From NCBI RefSeq assembly GCF_020829685.1, contig NZ_JAIVFR010000068.1, positions 1-13,242 on the forward strand: DNA of 13,242 nucleotides. The letters are read 5' to 3'. Of the stretch, positions 7,620-13,242 are shown piece by piece. This DNA is from Nostoc sp. CHAB 5715. Lineage in GTDB: Bacteria > Cyanobacteriota > Cyanobacteriia > Cyanobacteriales > Nostocaceae. The translations under genes and the position numbers were made by a program. The stretch's first letter is position 1; the number at the start of each line of letters is the position of its first letter. The notes beneath the pieces are model-generated. The model searched no databases and had not been told where the DNA came from. It was given only the letters and a program-made list of their open reading frames with translations.

Positions 7620-8528
7620 ATGTCCACTCAACCCACAATCCAAAGCATATACACCGATGGTGCTTGCACCGGGAACCCTGGCCCTGGCGGTTGGGGAGTT
7701 GTCGTCTATTTTAGCGATGGCTCAATCCACGAAATGGGCGATGCATCCCCTCATACCACTAATAATAAAATGGAAATGCAAGCTGCGATCGCAGCCCTGC
7801 AATTTTTGCAAACATCTCAACAAACCCAACCCATCATCCTTCATACCGATAGCGAATACCTAATTAACTGCGTTACCAAGTGGGTGAAAGGCTGGAAAAA
7901 GAACGGCTGGAAAAAGTCAGATGGTAAACCCGTGCAAAACCAAGACCTTTTGGAAACTCTCGATGAACTTAATACCCAACAGATAAAATGGCAATACGTC
8001 AGGGGACATTCTGGTAACATAGGTAACGAACGTTGTGATGCGATCGCTCGCACATACGCCAGTGGTAAAATTCCTTCGCTACAACAATTAACTGCTGCAA
8101 ATTTTTATCAATCTTTACCTTCTACAAATGAACTAAATGTAGCAAAAGTAGCTGATTATGAAAAAAACTCTCGAATAATTAACCAAAGTCCGCAAGAAAT
8201 CAGTACTTCTGCACCAGAAATAACCGTTATGGAACCATCTACTGGGCCAACTGCGGCCGCAACCGATGAAAAACCGCCAGAAATGAGGGTTTCGCAACTC
8301 CGCAGCTTGGTCGAAACTCTGCGTATCGCTGACGAAATTTCAGAAAAAGGCTACTTAATCACCAGTTCTGAGTTAGCAGACTTGATGGATGTCCACGCCA
8401 GCGCTGTTACCAGTCGGGGAGATCAATGGCGCTGGCGAAACTGGATAGTGTCACGGGTACGCCGTGAAGGAAATCAAATTCTTTGGGAACTGGAACGCGG
8501 GGATCAAGTAGGAGGTGAAGAGGAGTAG
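7620..8528 (+). CDS. rnhA: Ribonuclease HI with a cyanobacterial C-terminal domain
   Basis: The N-terminal 155 residues form a complete RNase HI, which cleaves the RNA strand of RNA-DNA hybrids in the cytoplasm. The catalytic set is present: D13 (YTDGACTGNPGPGGWG), E52 (NKMEMQAA), D77 (HTDSEYL), D140 (NERCDAIA), with H130 in the flexible loop (VRGHSGNIGN). The basic helix WVKGWKKNGWKKSDGK matches the handle region. A low-complexity linker (about 160-225) leads to a C-terminal domain at about 226-295 (LRSLVETLRIADEISEKGYL, SSELADLMDVHASAVTSRGD, WRWRNWIVSRVRREGNQILWELER). Its helical SSELADLMDV part looks like a small helix-turn-helix or winged-helix fold, possibly nucleic-acid binding. At 302 residues it is twice the length of the usual single-domain enzyme. 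The TAG stop lies in a heptamer array. No Shine-Dalgarno sequence was seen. Confidence 0.93.
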   Translation: MSTQPTIQSIYTDGACTGNPGPGGWGVVVYFSDGSIHEMGDASPHTTNNKMEMQAAIAALQFLQTSQQTQPIILHTDSEYLINCVTKWVKGWKKNGWKKSDGKPVQNQDLLETLDELNTQQIKWQYVRGHSGNIGNERCDAIARTYASGKIPSLQQLTAANFYQSLPSTNELNVAKVADYEKNSRIINQSPQEISTSAPEITVMEPSTGPTAAATDEKPPEMRVSQLRSLVETLRIADEISEKGYLITSSELADLMDVHASAVTSRGDQWRWRNWIVSRVRREGNQILWELERGDQVGGEEE

Positions 8529-8636
8529 GGAGCAGGGAGTAGGGAGTAGGGAGTAGGGAGTAGGGAATAGGGAATAGGGAATAGGGAATTTCGCTCACTC
8601 ACCACTCACCACTCCCTACTCCCTACTCCCCCTCTT
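8520..8636. repeat. Foldback heptamer array between convergent rnhA and cruG
   Basis: Heptamers of the AGGGAGT type run from about 8522 to 8556, shift to AGGGAAT up to about 8588, and are followed by the inverted ACTCACC/ACTCCCT type (about 8598-8632). The two arms are complementary and could form one long hairpin. The stop codons of both flanking genes (TAG within GAGTAGGG on each strand) lie in the array. It could act as a bidirectional terminator. Confidence 0.85.
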
Positions 8637-9846
8637 TTGCACTATATTTCCGTCCCCGCCACTCGCGTGGCTTGCGGAACGCAGATAAGAAGATTCGTAG
8701 CACAGCTAAGGGATCAGCCAAAGGGGAAAGCCAGAATAACCAGCCGCCTTTGGCGCTTTTGCGATCGTAAGAAGGTGCGATCGCAATTAGCATAGCAAAG
8801 CGAATTACCACCAAAAATAAATTTAGTCCCAGCAGAAGAAGTAGGGGAGTAGGTACAGACGCGATTAATCGCGTCTGTACGATTAATCGCGTCTGTAGCG
8901 AGTAGGAGAGTGGGGGAGAAATCAACAAAAAAGTGAGGACAATTAAAAGGGGTAGACCTTGAACAGATGTGAGTAGCCATAAATCTCCCCACAACTGCGA
9001 ACGAGAAGTTGCATCTTTGAGGTCGAGACTGCGCCCCCACTCCTTCCACGTCTCCATCGCCCCTTCATACATCCGTACTTTCAGCACTTTTGCGCCATCT
9101 AAAAAGCCCACCTTATACCCTTGAGCAGCAATATTTCGTGCCAAAGTGACATCATCACAAAAAGAACCACTCGCACTGCTATAGCCACCCACAGCAGCTA
9201 AAACGGAGCGGCGACACAAAAAACACTGCCCATTTGCCATGACCCGTTCTGGCTGCTCTGTATTGATCCCAGCGGGGTCAAATCGGTAAAGCAGAGTCAT
9301 CAACAAAGCCGGTTGTAGCCAGCACTCTCCCGGATATTTGAGAATAAACTGGGGTGAAAGGGAAACGAGGTCATACCCCTGTGCTTCGGCTGTCTTCACC
9401 AAACCAGCAACCAAACCAGGATGCGGTTGAATATCAGCATCCAGCCCTAGAAACCACTGACTACCCTCAGAGCTAAATAGAAAACCGTTATGCAACGCCC
9501 AAGGACGCCCCACCCAACCAGAGGGTAAGGGGTCATCTGTGATCACCCGAAAGCGCGGATCTTTCTGCTGTGTCGCTTTTACCAAGTCCGGTGTACCATC
9601 AACAGACTTGCTGTCTACAACAATAATTTCCCGAACTTCGTAGCTTTGCTGGCTTAAACCAGCTAACAAGGGGCTAATGCGAAGCGCCTCGTTCAGTGTG
9701 GGAACGACGACGCTAACCTTACCCAAAAGCTCCAGTGTCGGCTGTTGCGGTTCTATTGGAGGAAGCCGTCTTGGTCCCTTTAGCAAGCGCGAAAACAGAA
9801 TCGCCGTCGCTGGTACTTGGATAATTAGCAATAAAAGGGTTGTCAT
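8623..9846 (-). CDS. cruG: Family 2 glycosyltransferase, carotenoid 2'-O-glycosyltransferase CruG
   Basis: A 407-residue membrane-associated family 2 glycosyltransferase. An N-terminal membrane helix (3-22) precedes the catalytic domain: VVVPTLNEALRISPLLAGLS, IIVVDSKSVDGT, metal/nucleotide-binding DAD (136-138), and DDVTLARNIAAQGYKVGFLDG. Three hydrophobic segments follow (about 295-385). Assignment to CruG, which adds a sugar to the 2'-hydroxyl of myxol-type carotenoids, rests on its pairing with a clear cruF upstream on the same strand. By sequence alone it would be a generic cyanobacterial family 2 enzyme. A repeat insert adds about 16-20 residues (about 313-332, with QTRLIVQTRLIASVPT) between two C-terminal membrane segments. 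The start ATG (9844-9846) is the last unit of a GTCATTA array and the TAG stop lies in another array. No Shine-Dalgarno sequence is visible, so translation may depend on the cruF transcript. Confidence 0.8.
   Translation of the reverse strand: MTTLLLLIIQVPATAILFSRLLKGPRRLPPIEPQQPTLELLGKVSVVVPTLNEALRISPLLAGLSQQSYEVREIIVVDSKSVDGTPDLVKATQQKDPRFRVITDDPLPSGWVGRPWALHNGFLFSSEGSQWFLGLDADIQPHPGLVAGLVKTAEAQGYDLVSLSPQFILKYPGECWLQPALLMTLLYRFDPAGINTEQPERVMANGQCFLCRRSVLAAVGGYSSASGSFCDDVTLARNIAAQGYKVGFLDGAKVLKVRMYEGAMETWKEWGRSLDLKDATSRSQLWGDLWLLTSVQGLPLLIVLTFLLISPPLSYSLQTRLIVQTRLIASVPTPLLLLLGLNLFLVVIRFAMLIAIAPSYDRKSAKGGWLFWLSPLADPLAVLRIFLSAFRKPREWRGRKYSAKEGE
8840..8910. repeat. In-frame palindromic repeat insert within cruG
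   Basis: A perfect 28-bp palindrome at 8853-8880, centred on GCGATTAATCGC, is followed by a partial second copy at 8881-8898 that makes an 18-bp tandem repeat. GTAGGGGAGTAG and GAGTAGGAGAGTGGGG heptamer-like pieces flank it. The 20-bp core is identical to the palindrome in the kinase gene at 2264-2283. Reading stays open in cruG. Confidence 0.85.
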
Positions 9847-9896
9847 TAGTCATTAGTCATTAGTCATTAGTCATTAGTCATTAGTCATTAGTCATT
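9842..9896. repeat. GTCATTA heptamer array overlapping the cruG start
   Basis: Seven perfect GTCATTA units and a six-base partial unit run from 9842 to 9896. On the minus strand each unit contains ATG, and only the copy at 9844-9846 is in frame with cruG; upstream in-frame units run into TAA. The left edge shares GGGTTGTCATTAGTCATT with the array at 1476. Confidence 0.95.
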
Positions 9897-9922
9897 GGGC
9901 ATGGGGCATTGGTTATTAATTC

Positions 9923-10021
9923 TTCTCCCCCTGCCTCCCCTGCCTCCCCTGCTCCCCCTGCTCCCCCTGCTCCCCCTGCTCCCTCATTCCCCCACTCCCC
10001 ACTCCCCACTCCCCACTCCCC
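9923..10021. repeat. Polypyrimidine tract of 9-mer and 7-mer repeats between cruF and cruG
   Basis: About 99 bp that are almost wholly C and T on the + strand. TCCCCCTGC-type units of 8-9 bp (about 9926-9982) are followed by four ACTCCCC heptamers (about 9994-10021). The transcript of cruF-cruG is therefore purine-rich here. The tract may form unusual DNA structures and could cause pausing or polarity between the two genes. Confidence 0.85.
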
Positions 10022-10032
10022 AATCTATAGAC

Positions 10033-10944
10033 TTATTTCAAGGCAACTTTAACGCTTCTTGCCACCGAGACTTCCTTGTTTGCTGGTTCAACAGCAATTG
10101 GAGTGGGTGTGGTTGAACTGCTTAACCACAGCACCACAGCAGGAGTCACACCAAACAATAAGCCGAGCAACACTGGGATGGAGAATCCAGCAGCCAAGCT
10201 TAGTCCGGCGGCGAAGGCAAAGTTAGTTAAATAAACGACTAAGGGTAGATTAAGTTGCGATCGCTCTAATTTAATCGAAGCGTTTCTCCACAACAATCCT
10301 GCCACACTCATAAACAGGGCGCTAGTGCCAAACCAACCTGCATAGTTCTGGTAAGGTGTGCCAAAGAAAGCGCCTGGATGTTCCCAATACCAAAAAGGCA
10401 GAGAAGTTTGACTCATCGCTGGCTCAAGGGCAAAATCCCAGCATGTGAAGAGTAAAGCACCAACGGCTATAGCCGCAATATGGCGTCCCCAACTAGGTTT
10501 TTGTGCCACTTTCAAACCAGTTCTCGCAATTAAATAAGACGACAGCCCAACATAGAACCAAGATAAAGGAATTGTAAAAGGAACTAGCCCCGCAATCTTA
10601 TAACCCAAGCCACTCAAGTAGCTATAATTACCAAATGGAAAACCTGTACTGGTTCCCAGTAGTTCACTACCCAAGGAGATAAACATAGCTGGCAGCATAA
10701 ATGCTAGCCAAGTTCCCAATCCCAGCGTCCGGTAGGCATAAATAGAGACAGCTATTGTCCCTAAGATGATATCAACTACACCGCCACCTGCCATACTTAA
10801 CTGGATGGCAGTTTCTCCAACCTGCGATAAGTTTAAAATTATTTCGGCATTAGGTACGACCAGTAGCATCCCTACCAGTCCAAAGGCTTTTGACACGATA
10901 TGACCAATGAGGCATACGCGTTCAGCTATAACAAGTTGTCTCAT
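10033..10944 (-). CDS. cruF: Carotenoid 1',2'-hydratase CruF (DUF422 membrane protein)
   Basis: A 303-residue multi-pass membrane protein with about eight hydrophobic segments. It matches the carotenoid-biosynthesis (DUF422) family: SELLGTSTGFPFGNYSYLSGLG (93-114), CWDFALEPA (168-176), and FWYWEHPGAFFGTPYQNYAGW (184-204), which together hold the conserved acidic and aromatic residues. CruF adds water across the 1',2' double bond at the psi end of gamma-carotene-type intermediates, giving the hydroxyl that leads to myxol. It is followed on the same strand by cruG after 186 bp of repeats, the known order of this pathway pair. A good Shine-Dalgarno sequence (AAGGA, complement of 10951-10955) lies 6 nt before the ATG and supports this start. 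The C-terminal tail is Ser/Thr/Pro-rich and basic. Confidence 0.9.
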   Translation of the reverse strand: MRQLVIAERVCLIGHIVSKAFGLVGMLLVVPNAEIILNLSQVGETAIQLSMAGGGVVDIILGTIAVSIYAYRTLGLGTWLAFMLPAMFISLGSELLGTSTGFPFGNYSYLSGLGYKIAGLVPFTIPLSWFYVGLSSYLIARTGLKVAQKPSWGRHIAAIAVGALLFTCWDFALEPAMSQTSLPFWYWEHPGAFFGTPYQNYAGWFGTSALFMSVAGLLWRNASIKLERSQLNLPLVVYLTNFAFAAGLSLAAGFSIPVLLGLLFGVTPAVVLWLSSSTTPTPIAVEPANKEVSVARSVKVALK

Positions 10945-10950
10945 GATAAT

Positions 10951-10955
10951 TCCTT
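10951..10955 (-). promoter_or_regulatory. Shine-Dalgarno sequence of cruF
   Basis: AAGGA on the minus strand, six bases before the cruF ATG. It is the clearest ribosome binding site in the window and fixes the start of this gene. Confidence 0.65.
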
Positions 10956-11404
10956 AACAAGATGTGACACGCGGCTACTCGGCTGCTAACAGTTTACAAA
11001 TCTTTAACAACATATTTAACTACTTTGTGCCGCAATTCTCTACAAACTTGTTTGGCTTTTTTGGGAAGAGCATAACAGCCTATTGATTGAAGCTATAAGA
11101 AATATGATGATAGATTTACTAGTCTAAGCTATATAGTCAAAATCTACATAATTTCATCTGTAAAAACTTCTGGTTTCTTGTCCCACTGATACCAGTATGA
11201 TGAAGAACTGCTTCCATGCAAGGATCTCTTTGAGACAGGACAACCACCATAGATTAAGCAAGCCCTACAGTAAGTGTGAAGAATGACACATTTATCCCCA
11301 AAAATCACGGCAGGGATTATTAGGTATTATAAAACTTTAAACAAAATCTATACTTCTACTACGCAGTTCGACTGCGCTCACCGTAAACTCAGTTTCCATT
11401 CAGA

Positions 11405-11427
11405 TATAGCCGTTTATTGGCTATAAT
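11405..11427 (+). promoter_or_regulatory. Promoter with consensus -10 in a hairpin-like operator
   Basis: TATAAT at 11422-11427 is a perfect -10 hexamer. It overlaps the right arm of an inverted repeat, TATAGCC (11405-11411) and GGCTATA (11419-11425), that could bind a regulator and block the promoter. The -35 is poor (TTCAGA at 11399-11404, 17 bp spacing), which hints at activator dependence. A start near 11434 would give a leader of about 240 nt. Confidence 0.45.
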
Positions 11428-11460
11428 CTCTATTGAGAGCAGTAAGGAGCCACCATCTAC

Positions 11461-11581
11461 TGATTAAGAAGACCTTAATCAATAAAAAACGTAATCCCGT
11501 CAAGGGATAGGGGATGTCTGGTAGTACATCCAAGGCGACTAACCCCAATATTTAAGGATGTCCATCCCGAATTTGGGGTAG
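11461..11581 (+). ncRNA. Candidate structured leader RNA upstream of the PotD-like gene
   Basis: Four local helices are visible on the + strand: TGATTAAG/CTTAATCA (11461-11481, loop AAGAC), ATCCC/GGGAT (11494-11508), GGATGT/ACATCC (11512-11531, 8-nt loop), and ACCCCAA/TTGGGGT (11542-11579). Segments are reused: ACATCC (11526-11531) can pair with GGATGT at 11512-11517 or with a second copy at 11556-11561, and CATCCC (11563-11568) can pair with GGGATG at 11511-11516. Such mutually exclusive helices are typical of cis-acting switches. I do not recognise a known riboswitch class, and no T-run terminator is seen. A 13-codon reading frame (MSGSTSKATNPNI, 11514-11555) lies inside. Confidence 0.35.
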
Positions 11582-11676
11582 CTTAAACCTAAATCTCAAA
11601 CGTCTAACTATATTTGACTATGAAATTTGGAACTATACCGTAATCTAGAGGTTGTTGATAAACAGCTTCTAACTTA

Positions 11677-12762
11677 ATGACTAACAGACGCCAATTTTTA
11701 AAAGGGGTGGCAGGGTTTTCTAGCTTATCTTTAGCTGGTTGTGGCTGGAGGCTAGCTGAAGTCCGTGCTAATTCTAATACTTCGGGTCAACGTGACCAAC
11801 TTTATATCTTTACCTGGACGCAATATACTGACAACCAATTATTGAAAACCTTTAGCACCCAAACCGGCATGAAAGTGCTAGCGGATGTGTATGATTCCAA
11901 TGATGTCATGCTGGCTAAATTGCAAGCTGGAGGCGGTGGCACTTACAGCATCATCTACCCATCCGATTATATGGTGCAGAAGATGGTAAAGAAAGGTTTA
12001 TTAACAGAAATAGATCGCGATCGCTTAATCGGTTTAGAGAATTTATTCCCCCGATTTCAGAATCCTAGCTATGACCCCAATAACCGATATAGCATCCCTT
12101 TTAACTGGGGAACAACAGGTTTACTTTACAATTCTGAAAAAATCAAAGATGCACCACAAGACTGGGATTACCTTTGGCAAAACCAAGAGCAACTTAATCA
12201 GCAGATGACCTTGCTCAATGATGTTCGAGAAGTGATGGGTGCGACCTTACGGATGCTAGGTTACTCTTACAACTCAAAAAATGAACAAGAAATCAAACAA
12301 GCTTATGAAAAATTGAAAGTACTAAAATCTGCGATCGCACGTTTTGACACCGACGCTTGGCAAAATCAAATTCTGGCAGGAGATTTACTATTAGCAATGT
12401 GCTATTCAGCAGATGCGGTGAGAATCTCTCAAGAAAACCCTAAACTCAAATATGTAATTCCTCGCAGTGGTTCTTCATTATGGACAGACACTATTGTAAT
12501 TCCTAAAACAGCCCCCAATTTAGCTGGAGCCTATGCTTGGATTAACATGATTTTACAACCAGAATTAGCAGCCCAAATCAGTCAACGCCTGAATATTTCT
12601 ACGCCTAATAGTGCTGGATTTGAGCAATTGCCAAAAACAATCCAAAACAATACTAATTTATTTCCTTCAGAGTCACTTTTAGCAAATTGTGAACGTGTTA
12701 CTCCTGTAGGAGAATTTGAAGAGGTTTACGACCGCTATTGGACTCAGTTAACTAGCGGGTAA
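11677..12762 (+). CDS. PotD-like polyamine ABC transporter substrate-binding lipoprotein
   Basis: A 361-residue binding protein, probably capturing spermidine/putrescine or a similar cation outside the cytoplasmic membrane. The N-terminus has a twin-arginine motif (NRRQFLKG, 3-10) followed by a lipobox LAGC with C22, so it should be a Tat-exported lipoprotein. Ligand residues known from E. coli PotD have matches at the same spacing: W47 and Y50 (FTWTQY), Ser and Tyr in PSDYMV, D182 and E185 (NDVREVMG, matching D168/E171), and W269 with D271 (LWTDT, matching W255/D257). The Trp of the WNGSA motif is Tyr here (YSADA). Substrate assignment is therefore good to class level. The permease gene follows after 85 bp of repeats, so this is the first gene of an operon with a long leader. 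No Shine-Dalgarno sequence was seen. Confidence 0.87.
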   Translation: MTNRRQFLKGVAGFSSLSLAGCGWRLAEVRANSNTSGQRDQLYIFTWTQYTDNQLLKTFSTQTGMKVLADVYDSNDVMLAKLQAGGGGTYSIIYPSDYMVQKMVKKGLLTEIDRDRLIGLENLFPRFQNPSYDPNNRYSIPFNWGTTGLLYNSEKIKDAPQDWDYLWQNQEQLNQQMTLLNDVREVMGATLRMLGYSYNSKNEQEIKQAYEKLKVLKSAIARFDTDAWQNQILAGDLLLAMCYSADAVRISQENPKLKYVIPRSGSSLWTDTIVIPKTAPNLAGAYAWINMILQPELAAQISQRLNISTPNSAGFEQLPKTIQNNTNLFPSESLLANCERVTPVGEFEEVYDRYWTQLTSG

Positions 12763-12777
12763 AATAGTTATGAATTT

Positions 12778-12847
12778 GGGAGTGGGGAGTGGGGAGTGGG
12801 GAGTTAAGAGTTATAAGTGATGAGTGATGAGTTAGGAGTTATAAGTG
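12778..12847. repeat. Heptamer array and 16-bp direct repeat between SBP and permease genes
   Basis: Four GGGGAGT units (12778-12804) are followed by GAGTTATAAGTGATGA and a second copy, GAGTTATAAGTGGTGA, which runs into the permease start. These repeats fill nearly the whole 85-bp gap. The start codon(s) of the permease (GTGGTG) belong to the second copy. Confidence 0.8.
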
Positions 12848-13242
12848 GTGAATTTTCAAGAAAGTGATATTTCTAAAATAGAAGAATTACAACGCCCACG
12901 AGCGAATTGGCTCCAACCTTTGGTATTACTTGCACCATCTGGCATTTGGTTATTACTTTTATTGGTGCTGCCAACTTTAATAATTTTCCAGTTAAGTTTA
13001 GTTGCAGACATCCGCCCAGGAGATTTAGTCAATCCCAACGGATTCAAAAACTACATTAGAATATTTGACCCCCTTTATGTGCAAGTAATTGTGCGATCGC
13101 TATTTTTTGCGTTTGGCACTACAATAATTTGTTTAATTTTGGGCTTCCCCGTCGCCTATTGGATTGCTCAGATAGCGCCCCAACGTTGGAGGAATTTGCT
13201 GCTATTAGCCTTTGTCTTACCTTTGTGGACTTCCTCGTTAAT
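12848..13242 (+). CDS. Polyamine-type ABC transporter permease, PotB-like (3' end outside window)
   Basis: The frame is open from the GTG pair at 12845-12850, right after an in-frame TAA, to the window edge (about 131 residues). It reads NFQESDISKIEELQRPRANW, then a first membrane helix (about 30-45, APSGIWLLLLLVLPTLII), a loop with IRPGDLVNPNGFKNYIRIFD, a second helix (SLFFAFGTTIICLILGFPVAYWIA) and a third starting at NLLLLAFVLPLWTSSL. The PTLIIFQLSL start, NYxxIF loop and GFPVAYWIA helix are typical of the PotB/PotH class of inner-membrane permeases. It is co-directional with the PotD-like gene. No Shine-Dalgarno sequence is visible, and the start sits in a repeat, so translation initiation may be weak. 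Confidence 0.85.
   Translation, partial: MNFQESDISKIEELQRPRANWLQPLVLLAPSGIWLLLLLVLPTLIIFQLSLVADIRPGDLVNPNGFKNYIRIFDPLYVQVIVRSLFFAFGTTIICLILGFPVAYWIAQIAPQRWRNLLLLAFVLPLWTSSL

Larger units (their letters stand above)
10945..11676. other. 732-bp divergent intergenic region with promoter and leader signals
   Basis: The region separates cruF (minus) from the PotD-like gene (plus). The half near cruF (10945-11340) is A+T-rich and shows no gene; a cruF promoter should lie there, but I cannot pick a hexamer pair with confidence. The half near the PotD-like gene holds a palindrome at 11362-11376 (CGCAGT-TCG-ACTGCG, a dispersed type), a TATAAT box, and a series of hairpins. Confidence 0.6.

Noticed and set aside
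8623..9846. Generic cell-wall or exopolysaccharide glycosyltransferase
   Set aside because: The pairing with a clear cruF gene on the same strand makes the carotenoid glycosyltransferase more likely, though sequence alone would not decide it.
9895..10116. Plus-strand frame rich in Leu and Pro
   Set aside because: It is a translation of the pyrimidine-rich repeats and overlaps the cruF 3' end in antisense.
10945..11340. tRNA or other stable RNA gene in the long gap next to cruF
   Set aside because: No cloverleaf, no TTCGA-type arm and no acceptor complementarity could be found by eye; the DNA is A+T-rich without strong stems.
11283..11426. 47-codon ATG frame in the divergent intergenic region
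   Set aside because: No ribosome binding site of note, it passes through a dispersed palindrome, ends in the -10 box, and its sequence lacks protein-like features.
11514..11555. 13-codon reading frame that might be a leader peptide
   Set aside because: It contains no run of regulatory codons, and its bases are better explained by the hairpins of the leader; kept only as a remark in that entry.

Overview
The window looks like a chromosomal segment of a filamentous, heterocyst-forming type cyanobacterium (Nostoc/Anabaena group). The reasons are: at least a dozen HIP1 octamers (GCGATCGC, e.g. 323, 1603, 1711, 7785, 12331, 13093); many heptamer-type short tandem repeats (GTCATTA and GGGGAGT families); a hybrid histidine kinase with the DITERKQ linker; a CHASE2-Ser/Thr kinase; a cyanobacterial RNase HI with a C-terminal extension; and a cruF-cruG carotenoid pair. 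The species cannot be named from the sequence alone.

Layout. 1-90: C-terminal end of an unidentified + strand gene. 98-190: minus-strand remnant of a receiver-domain tail, homologous to the end of the kinase gene at 1584. 391-1434: sulfonate-type ABC substrate-binding protein. 1584-2999 (minus): hybrid histidine kinase lacking its N-terminal sensor and carrying an in-frame repeat insertion in its ATP-binding domain. 3133-3785: PIN-domain toxin-antitoxin pair. 4231-4515: small membrane protein. 4668-6866: CHASE2 transmembrane Ser/Thr kinase. 6867-7619: repeat-rich gap holding a 134-bp MITE with an 8-bp target duplication, nested in another inverted-repeat element, then a 21-bp minisatellite and an orphan C-terminal coding remnant. 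7620-8528: RNase HI with an extra C-terminal domain. 8623-9846 and 10033-10944 (minus): cruG and cruF, the pair that hydrates and glycosylates the psi end of monocyclic carotenoids on the way to myxol glycosides. 10945-11676: divergent intergenic region with a promoter and a possible structured leader RNA. 11677-12762: PotD-like Tat lipoprotein. 12848-end: the first part of its permease (PotB-like), so a polyamine-type ABC operon runs off the window.

The genes are mostly ordinary for this group. The unusual part is how repeats engage with coding sequence. The same 20-bp palindrome sits in frame in two unrelated proteins (kinase and CruG). Heptamer arrays supply the start codon of cruG and the stop codons of both rnhA and cruG. 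The permease start lies at the end of another repeat. The second notable item is the leader upstream of the PotD-like gene, whose complementary segments could form mutually exclusive helices. I see no clear new defence or biosynthetic system; these repeat/gene interactions and the leader are the best candidates for something undescribed.
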